14,935 nt of DNA from Nitrospiraceae bacterium UBA6898 (GCA_002448975.1 DKBO01000136.1:1-14935), one strand, 5' to 3'; shown: positions 7,429 to 14,765, numbered from the stretch's first letter. A program made the numbers and translations. The notes: generated by a model not told the origin, from the sequence alone.

Positions 7429-8688
7429 TTATTTGTTCATCATATCAAAAAAGTCTTTATTGCTTTTTGTCCCGGAAAGCTTCCCGAGAAGGAATTCCAT
7501 GCTCTCTACCGTACTGAGCGAGTTCAGCACTTTTCTCAGGATCCATATTCTGTTCAGGACATCCTTCTCCACAAGAAGCTCTTCCTTCCTGGTGCCGGAA
7601 GCATTGATGTCTATGGTAGGAAATATCCTCTTGTCAACGAGCTTCCTGTCGAGATGGAGCTCCATGTTGCCTGTTCCCTTAAACTCTTCAAAAATAACGT
7701 CGTCCATCCTGCTTCCCGTATCGACGAGCGCTGTTGCGATGATCGTCAGACTGCCGCCATTTTCAATGTTCCGGGCTGCACCAAAGAACCGCTTTGGTCT
7801 CTGCAGGGCATTGGAATCAAGACCTCCTGACAGGACTTTGCCGCTGGTCGGCATGATTGCATTATACGCGCGTGCAAGTCGTGTAATGCTGTCAAGCAGA
7901 ATAACAACATTCTTTTTGCTTTCAACAAGACGTTTTGCCCTCTCGATAACCATCTCCGAAACCTGCACATGCCGCTGAGGCGGTTCATCAAACGTTGAGC
8001 TGATGATCTCGGCGGTGGAAACCTGCCGCTTCCAGTCGGTCACTTCCTCCGGCCGCTCGTCAATCAGCAGGATGATAAGGTGAATATCCCTGTGGTTTTT
8101 CTTGATGGCCTTTGCTATGGACTGAAGCAGGACCGTTTTGCCGGTTCTCGGTGCTGCGACTATCATACCCCTCTGTCCCATGCCGGTAGGGGTAATCAGA
8201 TCCATAACCCGCGTCGAATAATCGGTCTGGTCATACTCGAGCCTTATCCTCTCTGTCGGATAGTAAGGGATGAGGTTGTCAAAAAGCGGCCGGTTAACAT
8301 TCTCCTCGGGAGACTCATGATTGATCGCCTCGACCTTGAGCAGAGCAAAGTACCGCTCGGATTCTTTAGGCGGTCGTATCTGTCCCGAGATGAGATCTCC
8401 CGTACGAAGGTTAAAGCGTCGGATCTGCGACGGAGAAACGTAGATATCGTCAGGACCGGGAAGATAGCTGTAATCCGGAGACCTGAGGAATCCGAATCCG
8501 TCAGGGAGTATCTCAAGAACGCCGGCCGAAAAGACATTGCCGGTTTTTTCGGTCTGTGCCTGAAGAATTGCGAAGATAAGGTCCTGCTTCCTGAGGCCCG
8601 AGGCACCTTCTACCTTCAGTTCCTTGGCAACAGCGGTAAGCTCATCAATGGTCTTGTCCTTGAGTTCAGAAATTGAGATGTTTCCCAT
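7429..8688 (-). CDS. rho: Transcription termination factor Rho
   Basis: The product is 419 residues, the normal length. It is the hexameric RNA helicase that ends transcription at unstructured C-rich transcripts. The N-terminal helical Rho_N domain (~1-48) is followed by the cold-shock-like RNA-binding domain (~50-125; DGFGFLRSPDYSYLPGPDDIYVSPSQIRRF matches the family) and the RecA-type ATPase. Walker A is APRTGKT (179-185), Walker B ends at Asp266 (VVILLDSITR), the Q-loop is LSGGLD (286-291), and the Arg-finger region follows. ATG 8686-8688 is preceded by GAGGAG 6 nt upstream. No inserted domain is present. Two genes follow closely and are probably co-transcribed. The 158-nt gap to the divergent queF should hold its promoter. 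Confidence 0.97.
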   Translation of the reverse strand: MGNISISELKDKTIDELTAVAKELKVEGASGLRKQDLIFAILQAQTEKTGNVFSAGVLEILPDGFGFLRSPDYSYLPGPDDIYVSPSQIRRFNLRTGDLISGQIRPPKESERYFALLKVEAINHESPEENVNRPLFDNLIPYYPTERIRLEYDQTDYSTRVMDLITPTGMGQRGMIVAAPRTGKTVLLQSIAKAIKKNHRDIHLIILLIDERPEEVTDWKRQVSTAEIISSTFDEPPQRHVQVSEMVIERAKRLVESKKNVVILLDSITRLARAYNAIMPTSGKVLSGGLDSNALQRPKRFFGAARNIENGGSLTIIATALVDTGSRMDDVIFEEFKGTGNMELHLDRKLVDKRIFPTIDINASGTRKEELLVEKDVLNRIWILRKVLNSLSTVESMEFLLGKLSGTKSNKDFFDMMNK

Positions 8689-8806
8689 ACATTACTCCTC
8701 GTCCGGGGTTAAGCGTTAGGGTTTTTATTCGCGGAAGGTTCTGCCTATCACGCGGGATTGTTCTTTTTAGCTTGCAGAACTATGCTAGTAAATTACAAAA
8801 AGCAAT

Positions 8807-8835
8807 TTATCTTTGTCAAGGGAACACTTTACAAT
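8807..8835 (+). promoter_or_regulatory. Possible queF promoter
   Basis: TACAAT at 8830-8835 is a good -10 hexamer. At 17 nt upstream only a weak -35 (TTATCT, 8807-8812) is found. The -10 ends 11 nt before ATG 8847 and 26 nt before ATG 8862, so the transcript has a very short leader or none. Confidence 0.35.
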
Positions 8836-8846
8836 TTCTTTTCAGC

Positions 8847-9245
8847 ATGGTAGATTCCCCTATGAAATACGGCGAAAAGTCCATCAGGAAATCCCGTCTC
8901 GAAATATGGGAAAACCCCAGCCCGGAGAGGAACTATGAGATAGTTATCACCTTTCCCGAATTTAGTTGCCTCTGCCCGAGATCGGGGTACCCTGATTTTG
9001 CTTCGATCAATATAACCTATGTCCCTGATACAAGAATCGTTGAGCTTAAGTCCCTCAAGCTGTATCTGAACGCATTCAGGGAGATCCACATCTCCCATGA
9101 AGAAAGCACCAACCGGATATTCTCTGAGCTCGAAAAGAAGCTGAAACCGCGCTTCCTTGAAGTAGTCGGCGACTTTAATCCTCGCGGAAATGTAAAGACC
9201 GTCATCAGAGTCAGCTCAGCGAATAGAACATCGGCGAAGAGCTAA
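8847..9245 (+). CDS. queF: NADPH-dependent 7-cyano-7-deazaguanine (preQ0) reductase QueF
   Basis: The enzyme reduces the nitrile of preQ0 to the amine of preQ1 in queuosine tRNA modification. The 132-residue product is the short single-domain type (YkvM-like, which forms decamers). Numbered from ATG 8847, the catalytic nucleophile is Cys43 in CLCPRSG, the general acid is Asp50 in YPDFA, and the QueF signature ELKSLKLYL (66-74) and SHEE (83-86) are present. GDFNPRGN near the C-terminus also fits. The start could be 8862 (MKYGEK, with a weak GGTAG before it). 8847 is the first ATG, lying 11 nt after a TACAAT box, and neither start has a good Shine-Dalgarno. No other queuosine genes are in the window. 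The gene is divergent from rho and convergent with trpF. Confidence 0.94.
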   Translation: MVDSPMKYGEKSIRKSRLEIWENPSPERNYEIVITFPEFSCLCPRSGYPDFASINITYVPDTRIVELKSLKLYLNAFREIHISHEESTNRIFSELEKKLKPRFLEVVGDFNPRGNVKTVIRVSSANRTSAKS

Positions 9246-9252
9246 CGGCAAA

Positions 9253-9310
9253 GGGGAAAGGCCGTCTCCACATGAAAGGCTGCTGCCGTGCAGATGTCCG
9301 CCTTTCGCCC
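9253..9310. terminator. Large inverted repeat between convergent queF and trpF
   Basis: GGGGAAAGGC (9253-9262) pairs with GCCTTTCGCCC (9300-9310), leaving one bulged base, around a ~37-nt loop that holds a further small GC-rich hairpin. The repeat fills the gap between the two stop codons and reads the same from both sides, as expected of a bidirectional transcription stop or 3' protective structure. There is no T-run on either strand, so it is not a classical intrinsic terminator. Confidence 0.45.
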
Positions 9311-9311
9311 T

Positions 9312-9938
9312 TCAGCTTGTAGCCAGTGCCATTTTTGCACGGTCAATGAAAAGTTTCAGCTTTTCATGGTCTTTTCTGCCCTTTTCGCGCTCGACACCAC
9401 TGCTCACATCAATGGCATACGGTCTGACATGTCTGACCGCGTGCTGAACGTTTTCCGGCGTAAGACCCCCTGCGAGAATAATCCGGCCGAACTGCTTTGC
9501 CTCAACGGCAATGTCCCAGTTGAACATCAGGCCCGTGCCTCCCAGGGTATCGGGCGCATATGCATCAAGGAGAAATGCCGATACCCGGTCCCTGAAATTC
9601 CTGAGCGGTTCAAGACTATCAATAGACTTGATCCGTATCGCCTTGACCATACGCCGCGCCAGACAGCATGCTTCGGGCTGCTCATTCCCATGCAGCTGAA
9701 TAATATCCAGACATGCCTGAGAGGCTATACGATCGATTTCCCGAGGTTGCTCGTCGACAAAAACGCCAACCGTTGTGACAAAGGAGGGCAGTTCCCTGAT
9801 GATAGAAAACGCCTGTTCAGGAGTAACATAACGCGGGCTTCCCCTGAAAAAAACAAAGCCAAGGGCATCAGCGCCGGAATCGACCGCGGCTGCAGCATCG
9901 TCGAGGGTTGTTATACCACAGATCTTTACCCTAACCAC
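9312..9938 (-). CDS. trpF: Phosphoribosylanthranilate isomerase TrpF
   Basis: The product is 208 residues, a (beta/alpha)8 barrel catalysing the Amadori rearrangement of phosphoribosylanthranilate to CdRP in tryptophan synthesis. The general base Cys7 is in VKICGIT, the general acid Asp125 is in FLLDAY, and phosphate-binding loops LAGGLTPENV (155-164) and DVSSGVE (177-183) are intact. The start is GTG (9936-9938) with GGAGG about 8 nt upstream. It is the last gene of trpC-trpB2-trpF and lies 79 nt after trpB, with a hairpin in the gap. Its stop codon abuts the large inverted repeat shared with queF. Confidence 0.96.
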   Translation of the reverse strand: MVRVKICGITTLDDAAAAVDSGADALGFVFFRGSPRYVTPEQAFSIIRELPSFVTTVGVFVDEQPREIDRIASQACLDIIQLHGNEQPEACCLARRMVKAIRIKSIDSLEPLRNFRDRVSAFLLDAYAPDTLGGTGLMFNWDIAVEAKQFGRIILAGGLTPENVQHAVRHVRPYAIDVSSGVEREKGRKDHEKLKLFIDRAKMALATS

Positions 9939-9962
9939 AATGCCCCACCTCCCTACCTGACC

Positions 9963-9988
9963 GCAAAGGGCAAGCTTTTACCCTTTGC
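9963..9988 (-). repeat. Hairpin in the trpB-trpF spacer
   Basis: A perfect 8-bp stem GCAAAGGG (9963-9970)/CCCTTTGC (9981-9988) with a 10-nt loop sits between trpB and trpF. No T-run follows. It could stabilise the upstream mRNA end or set differential expression, by analogy with intercistronic hairpins. It lies just before the trpF ribosome binding site. Confidence 0.5.
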
Positions 9989-10017
9989 CTGCCGTTATAG
10001 GATCTCTTTATTCTCGG

Positions 10018-11370
10018 TCATACCACCGGAAGCTTCTTAAGGGCTTCCTTGATCATTTCATCGGGATACGCATAGTCCTCCAGCTTGCCCGCGAGATAAT
10101 CAGCATACGCTGTCAGATCAAGGTATCCATGTCCGCTCAAGTTGAAGAAGATCGTCTTCTGCTTGCCCTCTTCTTTTGCCCTGAGCGCCTCATCAATAGC
10201 TCCCCTGATCGCATGCGAGCTTTCCGGTGCCGGGATGATTCCTTCACTCTTCGCAAAAGTTATTGCAGCCTCAAAGCATGCTGTCTGGCCATAGGCAATC
10301 GCCTCGATCAGTTTGTCATGGTAAAGCTGGCAGACAAGCGGAGAATCAGCATGATACCTCAGTCCCCCCGCATGGATCCCGGGAGGCATAAAATCATGGC
10401 CGAGCGTATACATCATCATGAGCGGCGTCAGCCCGGCCGTATCGCCAAAGTCATACCTGAACTCTCCCTTGGTAAGTGTAGGACAGGAGGTCGGCTCTAC
10501 GGCGATGACCCTTAGCTGTTTGCCGTTTATCTTATCCTGCAGGAACGGGAAAGCCGCGCCGCCAAGATTGCTTCCCCCGCCGCAGCAGCCGACAATCACA
10601 TCCGGATAATCACCGACCATCTCAAACTGCTTCTTAGCCTCGATCCCGATCACGGTCTGATGCAGAAGGACGTGATTGAGCACGGAACCGAGAGCGTAAT
10701 TGGTATCATCATGTGTTGCTGCATCCTCTACTGCCTCTGATATTGCGATACCGAGACTTCCGGGGCTGCTGGGGTCCATCTCAAGAATCTTCTTTCCAGA
10801 GTTAGTAATGATTGAAGGGCTCGGTTGTACGGTCGCCCCCCATGTCTCCATGGCTATCCTTCGATAAGGCTTCTGGTTATAGCTGACCCTGACCATGTAG
10901 ACCGTAACCTCAAGTCCGAACATGGTCCCGGCAAGTGCCATGGCCGACCCCCACTGGCCTGCTCCTGTCTCTGTAGCGATCCTCCGGATGCCGGCCTGCC
11001 TGTTATAGAATGCCTGAGGGATCGATGTATTCGGCTTATGACTTCCTGCAGGGCTCACACCTTCATATTTATAATAGATCTTCGCGGGGGTCCCAAGCGC
11101 TGCCTCGAGCCTATGGGCCCGATAAAGGGGCGATGGCCTCCAGAGGCCATAAATGTTCCTGACCTCATCAGGGATATCAATCCACCTCTGCGTTGACACC
11201 TCCTGCTCAATAAGCGCCATGGGAAAGATCGGGCTCAGGTCCTGAGGCCCTATCGGCTGTTTTGTCCCGGGATGCAGCGGCGGCTTTGGAAGATTCGGCA
11301 TATCAGCCATGATGTTGTACCACTGTTTCGGCATCTCCCTGTCGGGAAGTACTACTTTTGTCTCCTGCAT
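10018..11370 (-). CDS. trpB2: Tryptophan synthase beta chain, TrpB2 type
   Basis: The 450-residue protein is of the longer TrpB2 (TrpB-like, TIGR01415-type) lineage rather than the ~395-residue TrpB1. Evidence is the N-terminal extension with PNLPKPPLHPGT and IEQEVS, and the TrpB2-style PAGSHKPNTS. Lys112 binds PLP, Glu134 in TETGAGQWG is the catalytic acid/base, and GCCGGGSNLGG (261-271) holds the cofactor phosphate. It condenses indole with serine (or phosphoserine, reported for some archaeal TrpB2) to tryptophan. TrpB2 proteins usually lack the surface that binds TrpA, and no trpA is present here. ATG 11368-11370 has GAGGGAG 3 nt upstream. Position between trpC and trpF argues for a real biosynthetic role rather than only indole salvage. 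Confidence 0.93.
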   Translation of the reverse strand: MQETKVVLPDREMPKQWYNIMADMPNLPKPPLHPGTKQPIGPQDLSPIFPMALIEQEVSTQRWIDIPDEVRNIYGLWRPSPLYRAHRLEAALGTPAKIYYKYEGVSPAGSHKPNTSIPQAFYNRQAGIRRIATETGAGQWGSAMALAGTMFGLEVTVYMVRVSYNQKPYRRIAMETWGATVQPSPSIITNSGKKILEMDPSSPGSLGIAISEAVEDAATHDDTNYALGSVLNHVLLHQTVIGIEAKKQFEMVGDYPDVIVGCCGGGSNLGGAAFPFLQDKINGKQLRVIAVEPTSCPTLTKGEFRYDFGDTAGLTPLMMMYTLGHDFMPPGIHAGGLRYHADSPLVCQLYHDKLIEAIAYGQTACFEAAITFAKSEGIIPAPESSHAIRGAIDEALRAKEEGKQKTIFFNLSGHGYLDLTAYADYLAGKLEDYAYPDEMIKEALKKLPVV

Positions 11371-11400
11371 AAGCTCCCTCCGAATGATTGTATGTGCGGC

Positions 11401-11440
11401 AAGGCTCTTTCGTGCTTATTTTAGCATAAGCCTTTTTTTT
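11401..11440 (+). terminator. Plus-strand intrinsic terminator-like hairpin in trpC-trpB gap
   Basis: GCTTAT (11414-11419)/ATAAGC (11426-11431) forms a hairpin with a 6-nt loop, followed on the plus strand by an 8-T run (11433-11440). An alternative stem AAGGCT (11401-11406)/AGCCTT (11429-11434) shares bases with it, so only one can form at a time. The T-run faces against the trp genes, so as a terminator it would stop antisense transcription (for example queF read-through) before trpC. Confidence 0.5.
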
Positions 11441-12224
11441 ATTCCGAACCTCTCAGCTCGTCTATCCTTTTGCCGATATCAGGGGATTCCATAAGCGATG
11501 TGCCGATGAGCATTGCATCAATCCCGGCACTTTCAAGCCTGATGACATCGTCGCGCGTCCTTATACCGCTCTCGCTCACAACGATCCTGTCTGCCGGGAT
11601 CTCCTGCTTCAGGGCAAACGTCGTGTTGAGATCTATCTGCAGCGTCCTGAGGTCTCTATTGTTGATGCCGATGATCGGTGCCTGTATTTTAAGTGCCATA
11701 TCGAGTTCGTCACGGGCATGCACCTCAAAGAGCACTGCCATGCCAAGCTCACGCGCCATATGAAGATATTCACTTGCCTGTTCTTCTTCAAGCAGTGCAG
11801 CAATCAGCAGAAAAGCATCTGCCCGGTGTGCCCTTGCCTCAAAAATCTGGTATTCGTCAATAATAAAGTCCTTTCTCAGCACCGGCAGATCAGCAATGTC
11901 TTTTACGTCAGCAAGGAATGCAAGACTGCCCTGAAAAAAATCCTCTTCCGTAAGCACCGAGATCGCATCCACCTCTTTTTCCTTATATACGACGGCTATC
12001 GCTCTGTGATCAAAATTATGCCGAATGAGTCCCTTTGAAGGTGAGGCCTTCTTTACTTCAGCGATCAGCCGTATCCGCCCCCCCTTTCGTGCAAGCGCAC
12101 GCCTGAAATCAAGCGGCAGTGGCATGTCGTGGATTATCGCCCTGACTTCTGCGATCGGTCTTCTTGCTCTATCCTCGCAGATACGCTCTTTTTTTCTGCC
12201 AACGATCTTGGTTAAAACGGACAT
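11439..12224 (-). CDS. trpC: Indole-3-glycerol phosphate synthase TrpC
   Basis: The product is 261 residues, the normal length for the monofunctional enzyme that closes the indole ring from CdRP. Expected active-site residues are present: Glu56 and Lys58 in AEVKKASPSKG, Lys118 in LRKDF, Glu167 in FEVHA, Asn189 in GINNRDL, Glu218 and Ser219 in VSESGI, and the phosphate loop GTSLM. It is first in the trpC-trpB2-trpF cluster, with 68 nt before trpB. ATG 12222-12224 has no Shine-Dalgarno and lies 5 nt after a TAAAAT -10 box, so the mRNA may be leaderless. It is divergent from murJ across 81 nt. Confidence 0.96.
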   Translation of the reverse strand: MSVLTKIVGRKKERICEDRARRPIAEVRAIIHDMPLPLDFRRALARKGGRIRLIAEVKKASPSKGLIRHNFDHRAIAVVYKEKEVDAISVLTEEDFFQGSLAFLADVKDIADLPVLRKDFIIDEYQIFEARAHRADAFLLIAALLEEEQASEYLHMARELGMAVLFEVHARDELDMALKIQAPIIGINNRDLRTLQIDLNTTFALKQEIPADRIVVSESGIRTRDDVIRLESAGIDAMLIGTSLMESPDIGKRIDELRGSE

Positions 12225-12229
12225 GTCGA

Positions 12230-12258
12230 ATTTTAATGGGATTACACAACTTTTGCAA
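12230..12258 (-). promoter_or_regulatory. trpC promoter
   Basis: On the minus strand TTGCAA (12258-12253) and TAAAAT (12235-12230) are separated by exactly 17 nt. The -10 ends 5 nt before the trpC ATG, which places the likely transcription start at or within 2-3 nt of the start codon. The -35 hexamer is identical to that of the rRNA promoter in this window. Confidence 0.55.
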
Positions 12259-12286
12259 TATAAAGGGACTGAAAGACATGCTCATT

Positions 12287-12295
12287 TGCTATAAT
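12287..12295 (+). promoter_or_regulatory. Extended -10 promoter of murJ
   Basis: TG-C-TATAAT is a perfect extended -10 element, ending 10 nt before the murJ ATG at 12306. The -35 region is weak, as is common with extended -10 promoters. Transcription would start about 3 nt before or at the ATG. Confidence 0.6.
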
Positions 12296-12305
12296 TAGCC
12301 CTGAT

Positions 12306-13874
12306 ATGGACGCAAAAGGCAAAATAGCCAAGGCTGCAGGCCTCATGTCCGCAGCTACATTCATCAGCCGTATCCTCGGCTTTGTACGTGATATGATCTT
12401 TGCCTTTTACTTTGGGGCTACCGGTACCTCGGACACATTCTTCCAGGCCTTCAAGATACCGAATCTGCTCAGAGAACTGCTTGCTGAAGGGTCCATGTCA
12501 TCTGCTTTCATACCTGTACTTACAGAATACCGGGAAAGAGGCGGTGAATACGAGGCCCGCAGACTGGTAAAGATTACCTTCACGTTTATCCTTGCCATCG
12601 TCGGCCTTATCTGTCTCTTTGGCATTGCCTTCTCCCCGGCAATCGTTACGGTCATTGCTCCGGGCTTTCTCGGCTCTCCTGAAAAATTCTCTCTCACCGT
12701 CCTTTTGACAAGGATCATGTTCCCATTCTTGCTTTTCGTAAGTCTTGCGGCCCTGGTCATGGGGGCACTGAACACCAAAAGGGTATTCTTTGTCCCTGCC
12801 CTCGCACCAGCCATGCTGAACATAACGCTGATCATGAGTATTGTATGGTTTGAGTCGAGGACCCGGCAGCCGATCATAGCCGCTGCCATCGGGGTCCTCG
12901 TGGGAGGGCTTGTCCAGTTCGCATTCCAGCTTCCCTCCTTCTTTAAGAATGGCTATTCCCTTGGTATCGATGTTGCCCTGAGGCACCCCGGACTGAGAAA
13001 AATGTTTTCCCTTTTGGTGCCGGCCACCCTCGCACTGTCAGTAGGGCAGATCAACATCATTGTGAGCAGCATACTTGCTTCATTCCTCCCCCAGGGGAGC
13101 ATAACCTATCTCTTTTATTCCATGCGTCTGATACAGTTCCCGATAGGTATTTTCGGCGTTGCAATGGGCATGGCGGTTCTTCCCACGCTTTCCGAGCACG
13201 CCGTACGGGGTGACTTCGAACATCTGAGGGAGGATTTCTCCTTTGCCCTTCGCCTGCTCTTCTTCATCGCCGTTCCATCCATGGCAGGTCTCATCGCTCT
13301 CCGGGAACCGATCGTGAACCTGCTCTTTCAGCGTGGGCAGTTCGACCATATCGCAACACAGGGGACTGCCCAGGCACTTCTCTTTTATGCGATCGGCATC
13401 TGGTCCATCGTCGGCGTCAGGGTTATGACCACAACGTTCTATGCTATGCAGAACACAAAAACGCCGGTCAGGATAGCCATGATCGGCCTTGCCTCGAACC
13501 TCCTTCTCAGCCTGATTCTCATGGTACCCCTCAGGCATTCAGGCCTGGCTCTTGCCAACTCCCTTGCCTCTGCCATCAATTTTTTTCTCTTGTCCTTCTT
13601 CCTCAGAAAAAAACTGTTGCGCATCGATGCGCGAAAGATCATGCGATCTTTTTTCCAGGTTGCATTGTCTTCCCTTTTCATGGGACTTACAGGTTGGATG
13701 CTCCTGCGGGGCGAACTTTGGACCCATGGCGGTGCCACCGCGCTTAAATCAACTTACCTTTGCGGGACCATGATCCTGTGCCTCATTATCTATATCCTTT
13801 CTACCTCTTTCATGAAAAATGAAGAAATGCGATATATCCGCGGAATGATCATGAAAAAAATCGGCAAGGGGTGA
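12306..13874 (+). CDS. murJ: Lipid II flippase MurJ (MviN)
   Basis: The 522-residue MOP-superfamily protein has 13-14 hydrophobic segments and moves lipid II across the inner membrane for peptidoglycan synthesis. The N-terminal signature is complete: AAGLMSAATFISRILGFVRD (residues 10-29), ATGTSDTFFQAFKIPNLLRELLAEGSMSSAF, with Arg22, Arg28 and Arg56 placed like the essential cavity arginines of E. coli MurJ. FPIGIFGVAMGMAVLPTLSEH is also typical. No Shine-Dalgarno precedes the ATG, and an extended -10 lies 10 nt upstream, so a leaderless transcript is likely. Its TGA is followed 2 nt later by the ATG of the MBL hydrolase, implying an operon. Confidence 0.96.
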   Translation: MDAKGKIAKAAGLMSAATFISRILGFVRDMIFAFYFGATGTSDTFFQAFKIPNLLRELLAEGSMSSAFIPVLTEYRERGGEYEARRLVKITFTFILAIVGLICLFGIAFSPAIVTVIAPGFLGSPEKFSLTVLLTRIMFPFLLFVSLAALVMGALNTKRVFFVPALAPAMLNITLIMSIVWFESRTRQPIIAAAIGVLVGGLVQFAFQLPSFFKNGYSLGIDVALRHPGLRKMFSLLVPATLALSVGQINIIVSSILASFLPQGSITYLFYSMRLIQFPIGIFGVAMGMAVLPTLSEHAVRGDFEHLREDFSFALRLLFFIAVPSMAGLIALREPIVNLLFQRGQFDHIATQGTAQALLFYAIGIWSIVGVRVMTTTFYAMQNTKTPVRIAMIGLASNLLLSLILMVPLRHSGLALANSLASAINFFLLSFFLRKKLLRIDARKIMRSFFQVALSSLFMGLTGWMLLRGELWTHGGATALKSTYLCGTMILCLIIYILSTSFMKNEEMRYIRGMIMKKIGKG

Positions 13875-13876
13875 AT

Positions 13877-14500
13877 ATGAAAATAGAAACGATTGTTGTA
13901 GGACCGCTTCAGGTCAACTGTTACATTGTTTACGATGAGAAATGCCTTGACGCAGTTGTCGTTGATCCCGGAGACGAGCCGGAAAAAGTTTTGAAACTTG
14001 CAAAAAGCCGAGACTTCAGGATTAGTGCTATTGTCTGTACCCATGGTCATTTTGATCATACCGGCGGCATTAGTGCACTGCGGGAAAAGACCGGGGCCAA
14101 GGTCCTCCTGCACATTGATGAACTGCCGATCTATCTGCAGTCTGCATCGCATGGAGCAATCTGGGGACTCAACATCACCCAGCCGCCCCACCCTGACCAG
14201 TTCGTAAAAGAAGGAGACGATATCCCTGCCGGAAGTACTGTACTGAAGGTCATGCACACACCCGGCCACAGCCCGGGGGGGATATGCCTTGCCACAGACA
14301 GTATCGTATTTACGGGAGACACGGTATTTGCAGGCTCAGTAGGAAGAACCGATTTCCCCGGCGGCAGCATCGAGGCGCTTAAAGTATCCTTCAAAAGAAT
14401 CCTTTCCCTGCCTCCCGATACTATCCTTTACCCGGGGCATGGAAACTGGACAACGGTTGCAGACGAGTGGCGGCAGAATTTTTTCGTAAACGAACTGTAG
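13877..14500 (+). CDS. MBL-fold metallohydrolase, glyoxalase II-like
   Basis: The product is 207 residues from ATG 13877, with AAGGGG (13866-13871) 5 nt upstream. A GTG at 13871 overlapping the murJ stop is the less likely start. Metal ligands of the metallo-beta-lactamase fold are all present: His56-x-His58-x-Asp60-His61 (THGHFDH), His131 in HTPGHSPG, Asp148 in TGDTVF and His188 in PGHG. VGRTDFPGG is typical of the YcbL/glyoxalase II-like subgroup. The protein is shorter than true glyoxalase II (~250 residues) because it lacks the C-terminal helical glutathione-binding domain, so its thioester or other substrate is unknown. It is cytoplasmic and likely co-transcribed with murJ. Confidence 0.9.
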   Translation: MKIETIVVGPLQVNCYIVYDEKCLDAVVVDPGDEPEKVLKLAKSRDFRISAIVCTHGHFDHTGGISALREKTGAKVLLHIDELPIYLQSASHGAIWGLNITQPPHPDQFVKEGDDIPAGSTVLKVMHTPGHSPGGICLATDSIVFTGDTVFAGSVGRTDFPGGSIEALKVSFKRILSLPPDTILYPGHGNWTTVADEWRQNFFVNEL

Positions 14501-14632
14501 CCTTCTTGAAAAAAGGCGATATTGCCAAATAACCTGTGATATATGTCGAAATAATTATTTATTTGTTTTTTTTTGCCTTTTTGAACGAATTGCCGGTGTT
14601 TGAATGTTTTTTAAAAAATGATAAGATTTTTA

Positions 14633-14661
14633 TTGCAAAGTTGATTTGAAATATTTATAAT
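14633..14661 (+). promoter_or_regulatory. Ribosomal RNA operon promoter with UP-like element
   Basis: TTGCAA (14633-14638) and a perfect TATAAT (14656-14661) are 17 nt apart. The upstream 30 nt are very AT-rich with T and A tracts, resembling an UP element. The start of transcription near 14668 leaves a ~147-nt leader before 16S. The rest of 14501-14632 is AT-rich non-coding DNA with a 9-T run (about 14567-14575), no gene, and no clear intrinsic terminator for the MBL gene. Confidence 0.75.
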
Positions 14662-14676
14662 CAACGTTTGTCAGTT

Positions 14677-14701
14677 AAGCCATGTCGTGACGATTTGGCT
14701 T
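14677..14701 (+). other. Stem-loop in the rRNA leader
   Basis: AAGCCA (14677-14682) pairs with TGGCTT (14696-14701), with an inner TCG/CGA stem, about 10 nt after the predicted transcription start. It may be a processing site or an anti-pausing structure in the leader RNA. Confidence 0.45.
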
Positions 14702-14755
14702 CAGCGAGAGTCCTGAGTACCTTTTAAATCAGATGACCAGGTATTCCGGGCTTTG

Positions 14756-14765
14756 TGTTCTTTGA
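14756..14765 (+). promoter_or_regulatory. rRNA antitermination boxA
   Basis: TGTTCTTTGA, followed by AAACT, matches the boxA of bacterial rRNA leaders, where NusB/NusE bind to make rRNA transcription resistant to Rho. It lies about 50 nt before the 16S gene. Confidence 0.7.

Noticed and set aside
8700..8846. preQ1 riboswitch before queF
   Set aside because: No H-type pseudoknot pattern is visible, and the likely promoter leaves almost no leader.
9288..10040. 250-codon plus-strand frame
   Set aside because: It is the shadow of trpF, whose active-site motifs are all intact on the minus strand.
12407..13538. Several 150-160 codon minus-strand frames inside murJ
   Set aside because: They are highly charged shadow frames of a hydrophobic membrane protein with no independent signals.
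14501..14535. Intrinsic terminator after the MBL gene (GCCTT/AAGGC hairpin)
   Set aside because: The stem is only 5 bp and no T-run follows directly.
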